Part shown: piece by piece, positions 27,125 through 41,792 of the stretch | How the letters are laid out: each line of letters opens with the position of its first letter | Numbering within the stretch: the stretch's first letter is position 1 | Origin: Vigna angularis | Taxonomy: Eukaryota > Streptophyta > Magnoliopsida > Fabales > Fabaceae | Length of the DNA: 64,000 nt | NCBI RefSeq assembly: GCF_016808095.1 | Contig: NC_068976.1 | Span: forward strand, 15,587,663-15,651,662 | Reading direction: 5' to 3' | Program-made: the position numbers and the translations under genes | The notes under the pieces: generated by a model | Database searches by the model: none | What the model was told of the DNA's origin: nothing | What the model saw: the letters and a program-made list of their open reading frames with translations, nothing else

Positions 27125-30100
27125 AACAGTGAGGTTGGCTTGAAGGCTAACAAGATTTGATGCAATATCTGAAATTCTTGGTGTTTAGTCTTTTCTATTT
27201 GGTAGCAAGAGAATTGAAAAAGCTTCGTGATCTTCTTTGTGTGAGTGTCAAATAAACCTTTAGAAATGAAAAAGGAGGAAAAGGATGAGAAGGACTCTTT
27301 GTCAAACCTCATTTGGTCTTTTGACAAAAGCTAACCATAGGTGATTAAAAAAAAATACACATAAATTTTTTACATTTATTTTATATTATTCTTTTTACTT
27401 TTTATTATCTTTAGTTTTTACAAATATAAAAATTTACTTTTATAAAATATATCAAATAAATGTAAATATACCTACTCTTTTTTGGTTTTGGCTACAGAAG
27501 TTGGTATTACTAATTACCATTCTATGTTAGGTTATAGAATTGAACGTCTTTGGTTTAATGTAAGTCTAAGTTACACTTAAAAAAGATATGAAAGTGTTTA
27601 GTTGTATATAAAAAAATATTTATTATTTTTTTTATTTTAAGAGTTTTAAATTGAATGTATTATTAATATTTTATATAAATTAAAGTAGATGTGGTATGTT
27701 TTTATAATGGAAAAAAAAATGAATGAGTGGTGAGTGGTGTCTATAGAAGGGGTTTGGGAAATAAGGTAAGAAACAGCCAAATTTAGCCACCAGAACATGA
27801 TGGGATTGGCCACGGTGCATTTCACATCACACATTTTCCACCTTTTATAAAATGTGTATCACAAATTATATATTAATATTGGGTTTTATTTTTATATGTT
27901 AGGTTTTAACAGTAAATTATAATTTATGTTAGGTTTTATTTTTACTTTTTTTTTATTTAATTGAATTTTAAGATCTTTTAAATAGAATTAATTTAGTTTT
28001 TTTGCATTAAATTAGATTAACATTTTTGAATGTATTATATATTAAAATCTAAAAAGTATAACGAATCAAATGTTAATTACGTGTCAATCTAAAATGTACA
28101 AAAGAGACTAAAATAGAAAATGATTCAAATTATTTTTCAAATAATGTTAATTTAACGAAAATATTAAATTAATTTCATTTAAAATATATTAAAATTGAAT
28201 TGAATATAGAATGAATTTGTTTTGTTTAAGTCATATATTTTTTGAGTATTTGCATGTAGTGCTTTATTGAGAAAAAGAAGCAGCTACTTTTTGTTTTATT
28301 TATTATTTCTCATGGTTTTTTCTTTCTTTCTTTCTTTATATATAGTTTTTTTTATCGTTATTCTCACAAAAATAACCTCTTCGTATTTAAAAATGCTTCT
28401 ATTACAACGAGAATGGATAGGTTTGTGATATTGTTATGGGAATGAAAATTAGTGTTTATAATAACTATATATTTCCACTAGATTTTTCTTTTTCTTTTTT
28501 AATAATTTTAATTTGTATAATTATTAAATACCAACCAAACACGATTATGAGAATATAGTTTATCCATTAATTTTATTTTAATTATCATGCTAAATTTTTA
28601 TTAAATTAAAAATATTCATAAAAGAGGGATTTTTGATGTTCTATTACATTTAACTTGTCTGTTTGAATTCAAACCACATAATTAAGATAATTAATTGAGA
28701 GTAATAATTTCTCATTCACTAATCTATGCATAGCTTGTAGGCCAAATGAAAATAAATGTTATAGTATTTTATTCATGTGAATGTGTGAAAGATGAATAAG
28801 TCATAGGTTTGATTATTCAAACACAGGTTTTTCTTTTACTAAGATTAGCACAAACATAATCAAACTACCTTTATTGACTAAAATTAGTTTCTAACAGTAG
28901 AAAACTATACAAACAAAATATGACAACTTGAGTTTAATATTATGATCTTAATAATGAAATAAAATTTATATACTAAGAAGAATTAATATGGTCCTATATA
29001 TTATATTTGTTAGTATGAATGGAAATATAAGGTATTAAACGATTTGGAGATAATTGTTTATGTGAGTCTCCTGGAAAAGAAAGTTTGATGTCCGTTTACA
29101 CGAGGAGTTTGAAAATTGCACCGACTAGTTCAAAAGGAATCTTTGAATATAGCAAATTTATTTTTGGACTCTTCTGAAGAGACAAGGATAAGAGCAAAAA
29201 TAATATAGATAAATCAAGTCATATTTATAAATCAACAGAAAAATTACAAGTTATTAGCCATCTAAATAGGTTTACGAAAATGAATAGATTTTAAAAAATT
29301 ATGTATATGGATAAATCGTGTTTGTATGATATAATTTTACTGTAAAAAATTATATATATGATGCAATTTTAGATATTTTAAAAGAAGTAGTATTAGTCTA
29401 ACATAACTCTTTTTTTTTGTTATATTTTTCTTTGTTTGAACTGTATAAGATTGATAGATTTCAATGTAATTTAGTTTGAACTGAGGTTGTATAGAAATAA
29501 CATGAATTCAGTTGTTTATATTATTCTGCGTTTGTATAACATTAGTTTAAATTTGAAAAAAATAATAATAAAATAAAAGAAGTCGTGTAAGTAAGTATAA
29601 CTTCATACTAAAAAGACTGAAGTTGTTTTATGAAACACGACTTACTTATATAAGTAAAAAGTGTTAAAATTTATTTATTTCTTTGTTTAAATTGTTGGGT
29701 AGAAACAAAGTCCATATCGAATAAAATAAGAGATGGTCATGAGTTTATATACATATAAGATATCTCCTCTGATAAGAGACCTTCTAGAGTGATATCAAAA
29801 GTAAATCCGTAAGGGTTTAACCCAAAGCGGATAATATCTTATCAGTGTAGAGATTTATGTGTGTGTCAAACCTCCCTACAAATTACATCAAATTACATCG
29901 TATTTGATAAAAAGAAAAATAATAATTTTACATACATAAGTTTTTTATATTCATTTAATGTTACTCTTTTTTATTTTTTCTTTTTAAAAGAATACAAAAA
30001 TATATTTTTTTATAATTATTTATCTTTATATTATGTGTCAAATTAATGAAAAATATGTTACCTATAGTTACTTAAAACAAATTGATCTAAATAAAATAAC

Positions 30101-30277
30101 GATAGGGTGACACATTTTTACATTCATTTAACACATAATATAAAAATAAAATAGTCATAAAAGAATAAATTTTTTTAGTTTTTGACAAAAGAAAAGAATA
30201 AAAAATAACAAAGGATAATGAATATAAAAAATTTAAAAGTGTTAAAGTAATATTTTTTATCCAAATAGCACCATCAT
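27125..30277. other. BKI1 upstream region and AT-rich spacer
   Basis: The BKI1 promoter and leader should lie in the first part. The remainder is AT-rich with a short TTTC microsatellite near 28318-28338. A stretch at about 29690-29870 (containing 'gagagatggtcatg'-like and 'gtaagggtttaacccaaagcgg' sequence) resembles a decayed dispersed LTR-type repeat of plants. Two MITE-like arms in opposite orientation lie at about 29920-30060 and 30100-30255. No gene is recognised. Confidence 0.5.
29920..30255. repeat. Pair of MITE-like sequences in inverted orientation
   Basis: The + strand at about 29930-30060 and the - strand at about 30255-30100 carry similar A/T-rich sequence with shared stretches such as 'ttatattcattt' and 'acacataatataaa'. 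The predicted peptides of the two strands also resemble each other, which is how the inversion shows. A third, more distant copy may lie at 765-925. Ends and target duplications are unclear. Confidence 0.4.
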
Positions 30278-32869
30278 TGTAACATCCCAAAAATATAGTT
30301 GTAAACTCTATTTAAGAGTTCTTACATTTACAATAAAATAGAACAGTTACAGGAAATAAAGCTAACTTACAGTTATCCTAAAATAACCATAAATTTAAAA
30401 CTTTACAGAAATCTATACTGAAACAAACCACAAGAACCAACTGAACGGTAATACAAGCAGGGTATTACACTGAACGGTCCTACACTAATACAAAAATAAG
30501 CAAAAGACCGATCGGTCTCACTCTAATGGAAACCATCCTCTCCTGCCAGCGCATGCTCCAGAGAACCCTCAACACCTCACACCCACAAGGTGATCATTGC
30601 AATGGCAAAGACGACCGAACAGACAACATGACAAGACAGGAAATAAGGGTAAGCTAATGTAATTTAATTAACCGTGTTAACATGCAATTCAGACAAACAT
30701 ATAATACAATCATACATATATAGAAATCATACAATCATATTATAACCGACCACTTTTACTCTTACTATCCAGACTGTATGAATATGTAATTATGGTCATT
30801 CGTGCACTTGTGGATGAAGTAACTGGAAACACCCTCAGCTACCATACGAGGTTAGCCCGTTATCCCTTACCTTAGGTCAAGGTAAACATACCGCCCAGGC
30901 TAGGGCCTCCTGCTATTCTCACGACATGCCTCATCATTCTCTACTTGAGAATTGGTTACCATTAGAATGTCAGGATGAACGCCAAAACTGAGCTTCCCAT
31001 ATTCATACTTTTATCACATTTGAGATTCATACTTTTATCACATGAAACCACCACTGAGACATTCCTCCTTGGAATTCTCTTTCTCGTCACATTAGAGTAT
31101 CATACCATACTTAATTACCAACATGCTTCCTCATCCATAACACATTTAAGTAAAATCAAACCGAACAGTAAAACAAACACCACCCTTGATCACAACCGAA
31201 CGGAAAAGTAACCTTAGCCTATGAACAAGACCGAATGGCCGAACACTCTCAATATGTGAATATGACCGAACGGTCATGTAAAAAGTAAAACTCAATCATG
31301 AGCCGAACGTCTTTGAAGCTGAACGCCAAAACAACCGAATTCTAAAGCTAAAACCGAACACTTGAATCTTAGACCGAACCCTTATGATATAGAACGAATA
31401 CTAATGCCTTAGACCGAACACTATTGGCTTAGGCCGAACACTATTGGCTTAGGCCGAACACTATTGATTTAGACCGAACACTATTGATTTAGATCGAACA
31501 CTTAGAGCTTAGACTGAACACCAATACAAACCGAGTACTAGTATAAGATCAAGTACTACCGAGACCGAGCGCTAACACTAGCATAACTGCTAGTACAAGA
31601 CCGAGCACTTCTGAAACCGAGTGCTGGTAAATGACCGAGCACTACCAAGACAGTACGGACCGAGCGGTCATTAACAGTTAAGGCCTATAACAGACCGAAC
31701 ACAGTTTAAATTCAAGAGCCATGACTAGACCGAATGCTATATTCAATGGAATATTAAAACAAGACCGATCGTTCATTAACTAAGAATCCACAATAGCAGA
31801 ACTAAGTTAAGACCGACCACCAGATAAAGTCGAACGGTCAATTAAAGACCCTCAGCGAACTACATAATTCTGTAGAATAACTGCAGAATTATGATCAACA
31901 CCAATCCTTACCAATTTCACTACATTCTCCCAACTTCTAATCCTCCAAACGTATATCATATATATCACTACACATTAATTAAGAATATCTAAGTCTTTCT
32001 AACATCATTAAGAGAGTTTCATCACATATTTGAGAGTCAATTCTGCAGAATCATGAACTCAATGACCGAGAATCAGATTTCCTAGTTTTTGGCACATTTA
32101 TGAGTGAATTAAGAATTCTAACAAGTCTTTAATCAACTTACCCAAATTTCCTATACAGACCAAACTCAAACCGAACATAATTTCCTCATTTTCACTACCA
32201 CACTTCCTTCCAATTTCACTTAACCACTGAACAATAATCATGCAGAAACACAATAATCATAAACACAGCATCAACATTCCACACCAACAGCACCGAACAC
32301 CAAATCATTCAGTTTCATATACATGCAACATCATCAAACAACATTTTCATACATCAAAACTAAGTAATTAAATTATCTAGCTTCCCTTACCTCTTTGACC
32401 GAACAACGATTATTCTTTTCCAGACTTTGCTTTCTTACCAGAAAATTCCAAGAGCACCTATATTTCACTGATTAGTGAGGAAAGACCAACCCAAAATTAC
32501 CAGAAAAGTGATCAGAAATAAGAAGAAGAAGCTGATGAACACATGCAACCAGAAACTTGGCTTGCATGTGTCAGAAAATAGAGTTTCTAAGAAAAGGATG
32601 AACTTACCGACTCTAAGCTTGATTTTTGATCGGTGGAAGAAATGATCTTGACTCCTAGATTGCTTAAACGGTGGCTGTTTGAGAAAAGATGAAAGGAGAT
32701 GAAGAATTTCTAGAGAGAAGTAGGAGAAAAGATAGAGACTTGAGTTTTAGAAAGATACAGATTCTTCTGAGAAAAATGAGATGAGCTAGGTTCGGAAATT
32801 TCTATAAAATGCTCAATCTCTTTTGAGATATTTGTCCTCCCTTCCACATGTCATTTTCAGTGTTTGACA
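30278..32869 (-). mobile_element. Solo LTR (2592 bp) related to the Tekay-type family
   Basis: On the minus strand it starts TGTCAAACAC (32869) and ends TTTTGGGATGTTACA (30278). A 5-bp duplication ATCAT occurs at 30273-30277 and 32870-32874. The end sequence, the 'aggccctagcc'-like block near 30900 and the 'ggtaagct' block near 30650 match corresponding parts of the 2.5-kb LTR at 11366, so it is the same superfamily with a diverged sequence. No internal region or second LTR is present, the usual product of LTR-LTR recombination. At about 31220-31720 it carries an array based on 'gaccgaacac', including a 20-bp unit (gccgaacactattggcttag) repeated near 31420-31480. Confidence 0.88.
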
Positions 32870-35800
32870 ATCATCTTCATGAATTCATTAAATAAAAGAA
32901 AATTAAAATTTATTATTAATTTATTTTGGATAAAAGAAAGTTTAAGTTTAAGTTTAAAATAAAAAATATATATTTATTTGTTGTGTATGTGTGTGGTATA
33001 GGTATTGTTTGTTTGGTCCTTGTGATTGAGTTCCCCACGTGCACTCAAAGGTGTTTGGTGTTGAGAGAGCAAAGAGTCAAAAAAGGAGTAACCAAACAAA
33101 CACAACTCTCCAAATTCTAATCTTTCATTTTATGTCAACTAGTGAATGGCCCTATTCCTTTGCAATTAAAGATTCTATTCCTATCATTTTCTTTCATTTT
33201 CATCACTCACAATTCTATCATAACACTTTTAATAATCTCTTATACTTATTACATATTTTTCAGCAAATAATATCCTAATAGTGGGTTACTATTCATTATG
33301 ATCTTCAAAATATAAAAAGCACAGACACACGTTGACCCAATAATTAATGTAGTACAATCATATAAAGAGTGAAAGTAATTTGTTGCAAACGAGAATGAGA
33401 TCATCATCACAACATTCAGTTTCACAATTTTTTCATTTTTCTATCCTCATTGCCAGCTAATTAACTTTGAAATTATGTGCAATACTAACATATTACATAT
33501 TTATCCCAATGTACTAATGTTTTAAACCATCGATTGACTAATTAGATTACACAAGGTCATTGATTACTTTGACTAATTAGATTACAAAAAGGTCATATCA
33601 TAGTCTAAATCATTTATTTATTTAGACAATTGATTGAATTAATATAAATTAAATTATACTAATTTTAGAATTTTAGAATAATGTAATACATATTTAACTT
33701 TAGAATTAAATATGATTTTAATCTTAAATTTATATATACAATTAAAATTTATTTATTTTTTAAATTTTAATATATTTTGATCTTCGTATAATCATCATTC
33801 TAATTTAAAGACGTTAATTTTTCTTTCTAAGTTAAATAATGTTTTAAATTGATATTTAAATTATTTATACAACTTATAACATTCTAATTTAAATGTGATT
33901 TTTAAACCTCGTTTAACATATAAATTTTATAATTTGTAAATAAAAATATATCAAGTTTAAGTTATAATGAACTTTTAATTTTACGTTTTAACTTTTATTT
34001 TCACAAGAAAAAGATTAGATAGTCTGTGCATCAAAACTAATTATAAAAGATTTTAATTTAATATTTTAGTGTTATTGTTTATTTTTTTAATTTTTATTTC
34101 ATTGGAATTAAACATCTTACAATACACACATCTTAATTAATATTTTATTTTATTGTTAATGTTTTTAAGATAGAAAATTTCTTTTTTATTTTATGGCTTA
34201 AAGTTTTATCAAGTCTTACATTTTATAATATGTTAACATATATTCAAATAAAAAAAAGTGTTATAAGATATAAATTACGATATTGAATATGACTTATACA
34301 ATGAAAATGTTCTTAAACATTAAATCATCCTTTTTTAATTGGTCTCTTTTATAAGGGTGTTTCTTATTTGTTCTTAATTATAGGTTATTTTCATTTGAAA
34401 TTTTGGTAGTAGTTTTTCTTTTATTAATATGAAAGGTGCAGGGGCATGTGAATGAGGGTGAAATTTCTGTGTGTCCGTGTGGCTATGGCCCTACATTGAC
34501 TGAGAAAGACATTGAAAGATAAGGAAAAATAAAGAATGAAAATGAAGAAAAGGAAAAGAAAGAAGAAGAAGAAGACTTAGGTGGTGCATTGTGGACCTAG
34601 ACACACGTGTATAGGGTTATTAGACACACGTGTATAGGGTTAAGAGGGTCCATGAAGCAAACATGGAAGAATTTTGTATGAATGGTTTAGGTCAACATCT
34701 TAATCATGGAGCCATTATTTGCTTGTAAACCTTCACTCACCCTTTTCACCACAAATCCATATTCTAAGTCTTTTTTTCAAAGACAAGAGAGAACTACTTG
34801 TTAAAAAAATAATTATGCTATTTAAAAATGGAAACATAAGACAAATTGTAATACTTTACCCTCATGTCATCAATGGAAAACCATTCTTTCATTTTCTTAT
34901 ATTAATTTAATGGTTGTTTTTCTTTGCTTATTATTCAATTATTATTTGGGTTTCTTAGTTTTCTATTCATGATTTTATTAATATTATTTTGTATTGTTTA
35001 GTCTTGGTAAAGACTTGAAAAATCTAAAATAAATTTAAGAATAATGTCTTTTTATTTATTAATAAAATAATTCATGTTAGAATGTATTCTAATTTTATTT
35101 AAAATTTATTTTTCAAATTTTTTGTAATGTAAAATTATTTATTAAATTGTTATAATTAATTTTTTTTCAATAGATAATAAGATCAATTTTTTTACGTGAT
35201 ATAATCACACTGATAAAAAAGAAATATCAACTAGCTCTTTCTATCACTTGAAATAGAGACTCTGAGACACATGAACAAGTATTTTGTTATAATTATTTCA
35301 GATAAGTTTTTAATAAGATCATGGAGTACTCACTTTTATCGTTACTATTATCTTTATTTATCATAAAAATAGAAACATTCATGATAATCTATACATCCAT
35401 TATTATGAATAATGAAAAGTTATATATTATAACCATTTTAATTCTCTTTCTGTTCTACTGATTGTTTCATTTAGATCTTATTATCTCACCGCAAATTGGT
35501 TTTTGTTTCATTTAGATCTTAATTTACATTTTCGTATATTAACTTTTTTCGCAATCAATTTATCACCATGGATCATTTAATTTCACAAGTTCTTTTTATG
35601 CTATTTTAAAATTCATTTAACTCATTTTTGTTTGCTTCTTACATCTTATTAGATTCACATACATTATTTTATTTCAATTAATCTTTATCATTTTGCATAT
35701 TTACTTTAGTTTTTTCGTTTATATATTATGGAAATATGTTAGTGTTTATTGAATTTTGAAATTTGGTTATGCTTTTGCGTACCAAATTTTGAAATTTGAT

Positions 35801-37918
35801 TTTGTTTGTATGCATCTTATTTTGAAATCCGATAATATGAAGTTGCTAAATTTGAAATTCAGATTTCATACACATATGACCCCCACATCCAATTTTAAAA
35901 TCTTGTTCAGGACTCTATCGAATTACATACACCTCATATATTTTGTAGAGATAAAATTGGAAGTACACCAAAAGGGGTGCAGGAAGAAAATAATGAGAGT
36001 ACAGGAAGAAATTTTCTAAAACTTTTCCTTCTATCTTTTGGAAAACACAAAAAGGTATATAATTAGATTCAATAACATCATCATCTAAACCATTTATTCC
36101 TGCACCTCCTTTTTTTCTTCTTTGCATCCTCATAAATTTCATAAATCTCAAATTATCCCTTACTAAAATTATAACAAAAAGAAATATTTTTAGACTGTAC
36201 AATCTGAAATATATTAAAAAAACACATTTTGGATTAATCCGAAAAATATTTTCAGATCCAAAAATATCTTCCAAATTATATGATCTGTAATATATTTAAA
36301 AATAATTACATTTCAAAATACATATTTGGAAAGATATTTCCAGGGAATTGGTGAATTCAGAACTTAGTATTCTATGATAAATTTTTTAATTCGGAAGTGT
36401 TCTATAATCCGGAACCATTTGGCCATTCACAGTGGCTGACTCGATCACTCACTCAATTTGTAAGGTGGATTCTATTAAAAAGAAATGGAGCAAGCGTTAA
36501 TGGTGGAAGAGTGGAAATGGAGATATTTTATCATGATTTCTTCATTCATTGGACATATTGCAAAATCAATAACCGTTAAAAATTTGAAGTGTTTGTCAGA
36601 TCAATATCAAATTCTCCATTGTTTTTCTAAATCAATGTCTTTTTGACAAATAGCTTTAGCTCGATGTGAACACTTACATGTGACAGTACACTGACATAAA
36701 AAAACATTACATAGTGCATATACATTTTCTTCCAATATCACAACTCAATAGGTAGAGTCAATATTCTTCATAGATGGATTTTTAGTTGCCTTGCTGAATG
36801 ATCCAAGTCCAAACTCGTGAGTCATTCTCGGTAGTGCTTTTAAATTGATTAACGGTATTTATAGTTACCAGTTAGATAGCAGCTTTTATGCTTTCCATAT
36901 TTCATTTGTCTTTCTCTTAGGTGTATAAGGGTAATAGTTTAAAAAACTTTTAGTAAATGGACAACGCAATGTAAAAATTATGATATTTTAAAACTAAATT
37001 TTGGTTAGCAGAGAAAGTAACTACTAAATTTCCATTTAGAGTACAATCCACGCGATAGAATAGAATAATAGTAAACAAATTGCTCTTATTTTTGGGTCCT
37101 GGATTCCAGTATAATTCTCCAAAAAGGAATTGTCGTAAAAGTAGTAAAAACATTAGAGCATCTATATTTGGGAAACGTTTCTAACATTTTTCAAGAGTAG
37201 GGTGTATTTTACAATATTTATTTTGACAGTGGTAATTCAAATGCGTGCAATGATGCTCATATATCTAATAGGAAAAAAAAACAGAAAAGTCGGGTGGGGT
37301 GTAAATGTGTAATGTACTAATGTGGTTTCGTTCCCTCTTTTTCTGGGAGACTTTTGGAGAGAGGAGTAGGGGAATTGAAGAAGGTAAAGGGATACTTCTA
37401 CCTAACAAAATCTGTTACAGAAGACCTCATCTTGGCATGGAAAAAGGAAATGTCAAAATCGAATGATGAAGGAACGAATCATTCAATAGGCTTAAACACA
37501 CATCTAGCCTACAATAAATTGATTCCATGAATTCTAATTAAACTTCCTATATTACATTACAATAACAAAGGCCACTTTCATTAAAGGTCAATAGTGATTC
37601 CAATAGATCCATATACAAATGAACGGATCCCAAAAAAAACGATATAAAAAAGAATGCATTACCTCGGACAGCTTGGTGTGCACTGCCACATTTAACACAA
37701 CCCTTCACAACACTTGGTTGTTGCTATTTCATTACTTTCAAGTCAAGAATCTTCTAACGGGATGCTATTGGCTTTCATATGCTATTTCATTTGGAATTCC
37801 AAATTATATCCATAAAGCCCCTGTGATAATAGAAGGGAATCTTTCTTGCTTCGCTGGTTGACCTTGCCATCGTATTAACAATTTTTATCACTCTCAAAAT
37901 GCAAATGTAGATGAGAGT
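32870..37918. other. AT-rich intergenic region without a recognised gene
   Basis: No frame here encodes a recognisable protein. At 34599-34645 a 24-bp sequence containing the palindrome ACACGTGT (a G-box/ABRE-type core) is tandemly duplicated. The last part, up to 37918, should include the 3' UTR of the PP2C gene on the minus strand. Confidence 0.6.
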
Positions 37919-40900
37919 TCAGTCGTCACTTCCACTGCTAACTCTACCTGAAATCAGAATAACAAATATTGGGTTATATTATGGACACGTCTATCAAAGG
38001 AAGACAGGCAACAACGAAGGGTTATCAAAACACCTGATGATCTTTTCCCTTCCATGGCTTCTTTCTTCTCTTGGCAACTTGAGCACAGAAAAGGTCCGTC
38101 CCAGGGACGAAATTTTCCAGAGTCGGATTCACCCTCATGTATTGAAATGCCCTCTCCAGGTTTTATCTCTACTTGACACACTGCACATATAAACAACTTA
38201 AACATGTTGCAGACTGGATATTTAGTATGGAACCTGCGATTTAGACAAACATTATACTGTCAGAAGAAAAAAACTAGAGAGCAAGTGGTTAACTTAGACG
38301 AGTTGTTACAAAAGTAGACCTCTCAGAAAGCATAGCAGATCCTTCTTCATACAATTCCACTACAACATCTGGCTCAACGTAATCTTTGTCGTTATAAGAA
38401 GATGATTCAGAAGACTTTCTACGAAACATGGACTTGAGCATTCCCTTCACTGGCTTCTTTGTTTGTGGTGCAGAAACAGGTGGTTTCTCCTGAGGTAATA
38501 CATCAACAACGATGCAGGTTGTATCATCTCTAAGTCCCTTTGCTTGTACAGCTTCCTAAAGATAGAAAGAGACAGAGTACAAACGGGACAAAAACATAAC
38601 TACCGGCACCATATAACAGTTATCAAGGAAGCTAAGCAAATCTGCAAACAATGTCTCTCATATGATGTTTGAGTCAAGATTACTATTACACCAAACATGA
38701 AAACAGCCCCAGGAAACAAAATGATTCAAAATTTGTACATTAATCTCACTTTAACAATATGTGGTGCTGCGGCATCAGGTGACATTCCACGACAACAATC
38801 AAGTGCTACTTCTGCAGGCAGAGAATCCCAAACACCATCACTGCAGATAACAAGTCGGCCTCCACCAGTGGACAACTAAATAAAGATAAAAAAAGATGGG
38901 GAGAGAAAAGGAATAAATTAAAATCTCTGTTTAAAAAAGGAAGAAAGAGACCAATGGATTACATTGACACAAAAGATAAATTCACAACAAAAGAATCACA
39001 TAATTTGATCCACACAATATCCTATACCATCATGCAGATGGCAGAAATACTTGCTTAGAAGAGTTGAAGCAAATGAAAATCCGAGTAGAATCAAACACAA
39101 GAACATAAAAGAACTATGTTAAACCCTATAAAGCAAAAAATTGTGCAAGAGAAACACAAGTGACGTAGTGTTAGTGACTAACCTTCACTTGCTTTACATG
39201 CGGTACAGGGACAATAAATTCACCAACATCCATATCTCCAATAGATCGTGAGAGACACAAGCCACCGGGCCAACATCTCAAAGGACCAACCTAAAATAAA
39301 AGTTAATCTAATAAGGCATATTGGTATGACAAACACTTTTTACAAAGAGAATACTGGTAAACAACAAATATGGTCTGTATAGTACAAAACCTAAACAGTA
39401 TCCCAAAAGATTGTAGAAGTTTTAACGGGGTACTATGCTTTTATGATATGGTATTATCACCCAATGTACCCTCGTCTCTCAGTTCTCCAGGTTCGTCTAG
39501 TTTACTTCTAAACCTCTTTTTTATGTAGTGTAATAGGGCAAGTATATGCACCAAAAATAGAAGGAATCGAATATAAAACAAGCCGTTCACCATTTTATTT
39601 TATGGCCATAGGGAGTGTAGTTGAAGCTTGTTATGTAGTAAATACCACTGAAGTTAAAAGGGCTCATGATTAAAATGGAATGTACCTCTGCACCTCCCCC
39701 TGTATTTAGCCGACCAACTTCACCACCGCTAGAGGTGATCCGCACCCTTCTGATGTAAGTAAAAGAAGGAAGTCTGTGTTATAACAGAGAAATTCCAAAC
39801 AGTAGTTGAAAAGGAAAAAACATTCAATTAACAACGTACTCCTCTTCATTCGTGTCTAGCCTGTGATCTGCAGACAAGTAATAAATCTCACCATCAGAAG
39901 ATTCAAGTACACAACGGGAATCGCCAACTGATGCAACTGTTACAACCCAACCTTCTATAATCACAAAGGTGACCGTTGTTCCAGATTTTTGTCCTGAATA
40001 AAACATAGTAGCAAAAAAGAAAATTTAAATACTATCATCAGTCAAGCTCAGGTACTCCATATTAATAACTTTTATTAGTAAATGACATTCTTTATCAACA
40101 ATCTAATACTAAAATATGCAAACAACTAGCATTATGTTTTAAATCAAGGTCGCAGTGCAATTGTAGTCACAGTCATGTTTCAGGTGTCAGTAATTGTAGT
40201 GCATCATGTGATGCAATCTCTAACCTAACTCCTAAGCCAACCCTACTGTCCATGTAAATAAACAAATAACAGTCGCCATGCATTAGACAATCTTAAAGGT
40301 CAAGCTTAACTAAAAATATTACCAATATGGCCAATTAACCACCCTCTAACAACATAAGGCAATTAATCCCCCTCTCCCAACAAGAGCTAGGGGGAAAAAA
40401 CTTAGGAAAGATGTTACAAAAGCAATAAATGAATCCAGTATGTTCAATTCTAGAATCTTAATCTGAAACTAAGCAAAATTCATTAAAATTCCAAAAAGGG
40501 GAAATTATGTAATATTTTTCACAAAGGTAAACTACACACTTAACTAGCTTAACCAAGAGAGTATGAAACTGCACAAGTTGCACCTATCATGGGCAAGATT
40601 ATGATAATTTTGTTCTCAAGCAGAGCCAGTAGCAGAGCCAGTAGCAGACCTTCTTATAGAGGTTAGAAATATGAAATTTACACCAAGGTTTCAAGATAAG
40701 GTCAGCATGTTCACCGTATATATCTGCAAAGCTTTTCCTTGTCATTTATTGTTTTAACATTTTAACTTTAAATGTTGGATGAAAATAAAAGTTAGAAATA
40801 TGTATAAATATTTTTAGTGATAGTAACATGGATATTCAAGTTGCTGTACATGAATTCCCTCTTAAACAAATAGTTAGCAAAGGACAAATCAAACACTAAA

Positions 40901-41792
40901 ATGAATTAACTCATACCTTTCTCTTGAAAATCTTTATCAGTTTTTACAAAGCCAGCAACTAAAGCCCTGGGCAGTGCTGCTACCCATTCATTTCTGTTAA
41001 GATCCGGAGGAATTGCGCTTAAAACATTATTTAGAAGATTCTCCTTAGTATAAATAGCAGCAGCAGATCCATTGTGTCCATCAAACATCTGTAAAACCTC
41101 TACATCAGAAAATGAAACCACGGAAAACTAAAAAATGAACAATAACAATAAATAAATAACAGTGCAAGTTATAAGCATTCAGAGGGTCAATGGCTATAGT
41201 CCTTCCTGTGATCCAACTAAAATCACTGCACCTAAACAGATCTTGAAAATAATATGAAAACTGAGGCAAAAACACCTTGAAAATGTGTCAGTCCATTCAC
41301 ATCAACGTAGCAATAAGATCAATAATATGTAACTTGCTAATGCCTTTCACAGTCTAATTCAGCCATGAACTCAAGTACATCAAATATAAGAATGAAAACA
41401 ACATATTAGATTCTAAATAAATTTACAAAAAGAAGTCAAAGTCCATAAACTTGAAATTATAAGGATTCTCTCGTTCATAATGTCCCGTGCCATAGAATGA
41501 TATATCACATTAAAATCTAGTGACAAGTTTCAGCCCTCAAAATCCTATATAAAAAACATGTCATTCAATCTGGAAAGGAAGGCCGTCAGAAACATACCCC
41601 AAAAACTGAATATGTAGACACCCCATCCCCCACCATCCTTTGGCATTCTGCTTTTACCAGTGTTAAATCCTCCCCTTTCTTGCTTTGGCCAGCTTGACCA
41701 TGGACAATCTCAGGATTCTCAATTTTCTCATGAGCCAATTCACGCTTCAGGAGCACCGAAAGAGGAACTGTTTGCTCACTGCTGGCAGCCAT
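37919..41792 (-). CDS. Protein phosphatase 2C, PP2C12 type (9 exons, 427 aa)
   Basis: Ser/Thr phosphatase of the metal-dependent PP2C family. Exons on the minus strand: 41792-41598, 41088-40917, 39993-39840, 39749-39686, 39290-39183, 38875-38750, 38555-38320, 38233-38034, 37947-37919. All borders are GT/AG and phases join without error to 1284 bp. Catalytic landmarks: VPLSVLLKRE near the start, FDGHNG (67-72; Asn instead of the usual second Gly, as in this clade), SGTTVTFVII, ASVGDSRCVLE, LSADHRLDTNEEE, CLSRSIGDMDVGE and SDGVWD (243-248). After the phosphatase domain come a basic segment (KGMLKSMFRRKSS) and a C-terminal CAVC...CSSC cysteine pair arrangement that may bind zinc. Length and order match Arabidopsis At1g47380 (PP2C12). 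I chose the ATG at 41792-41790 because the in-frame codon farther upstream at 41807 is GTG. A non-coding 5' exon probably lies near 42300-42540. The cellular target is not predictable from sequence. Confidence 0.95.
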
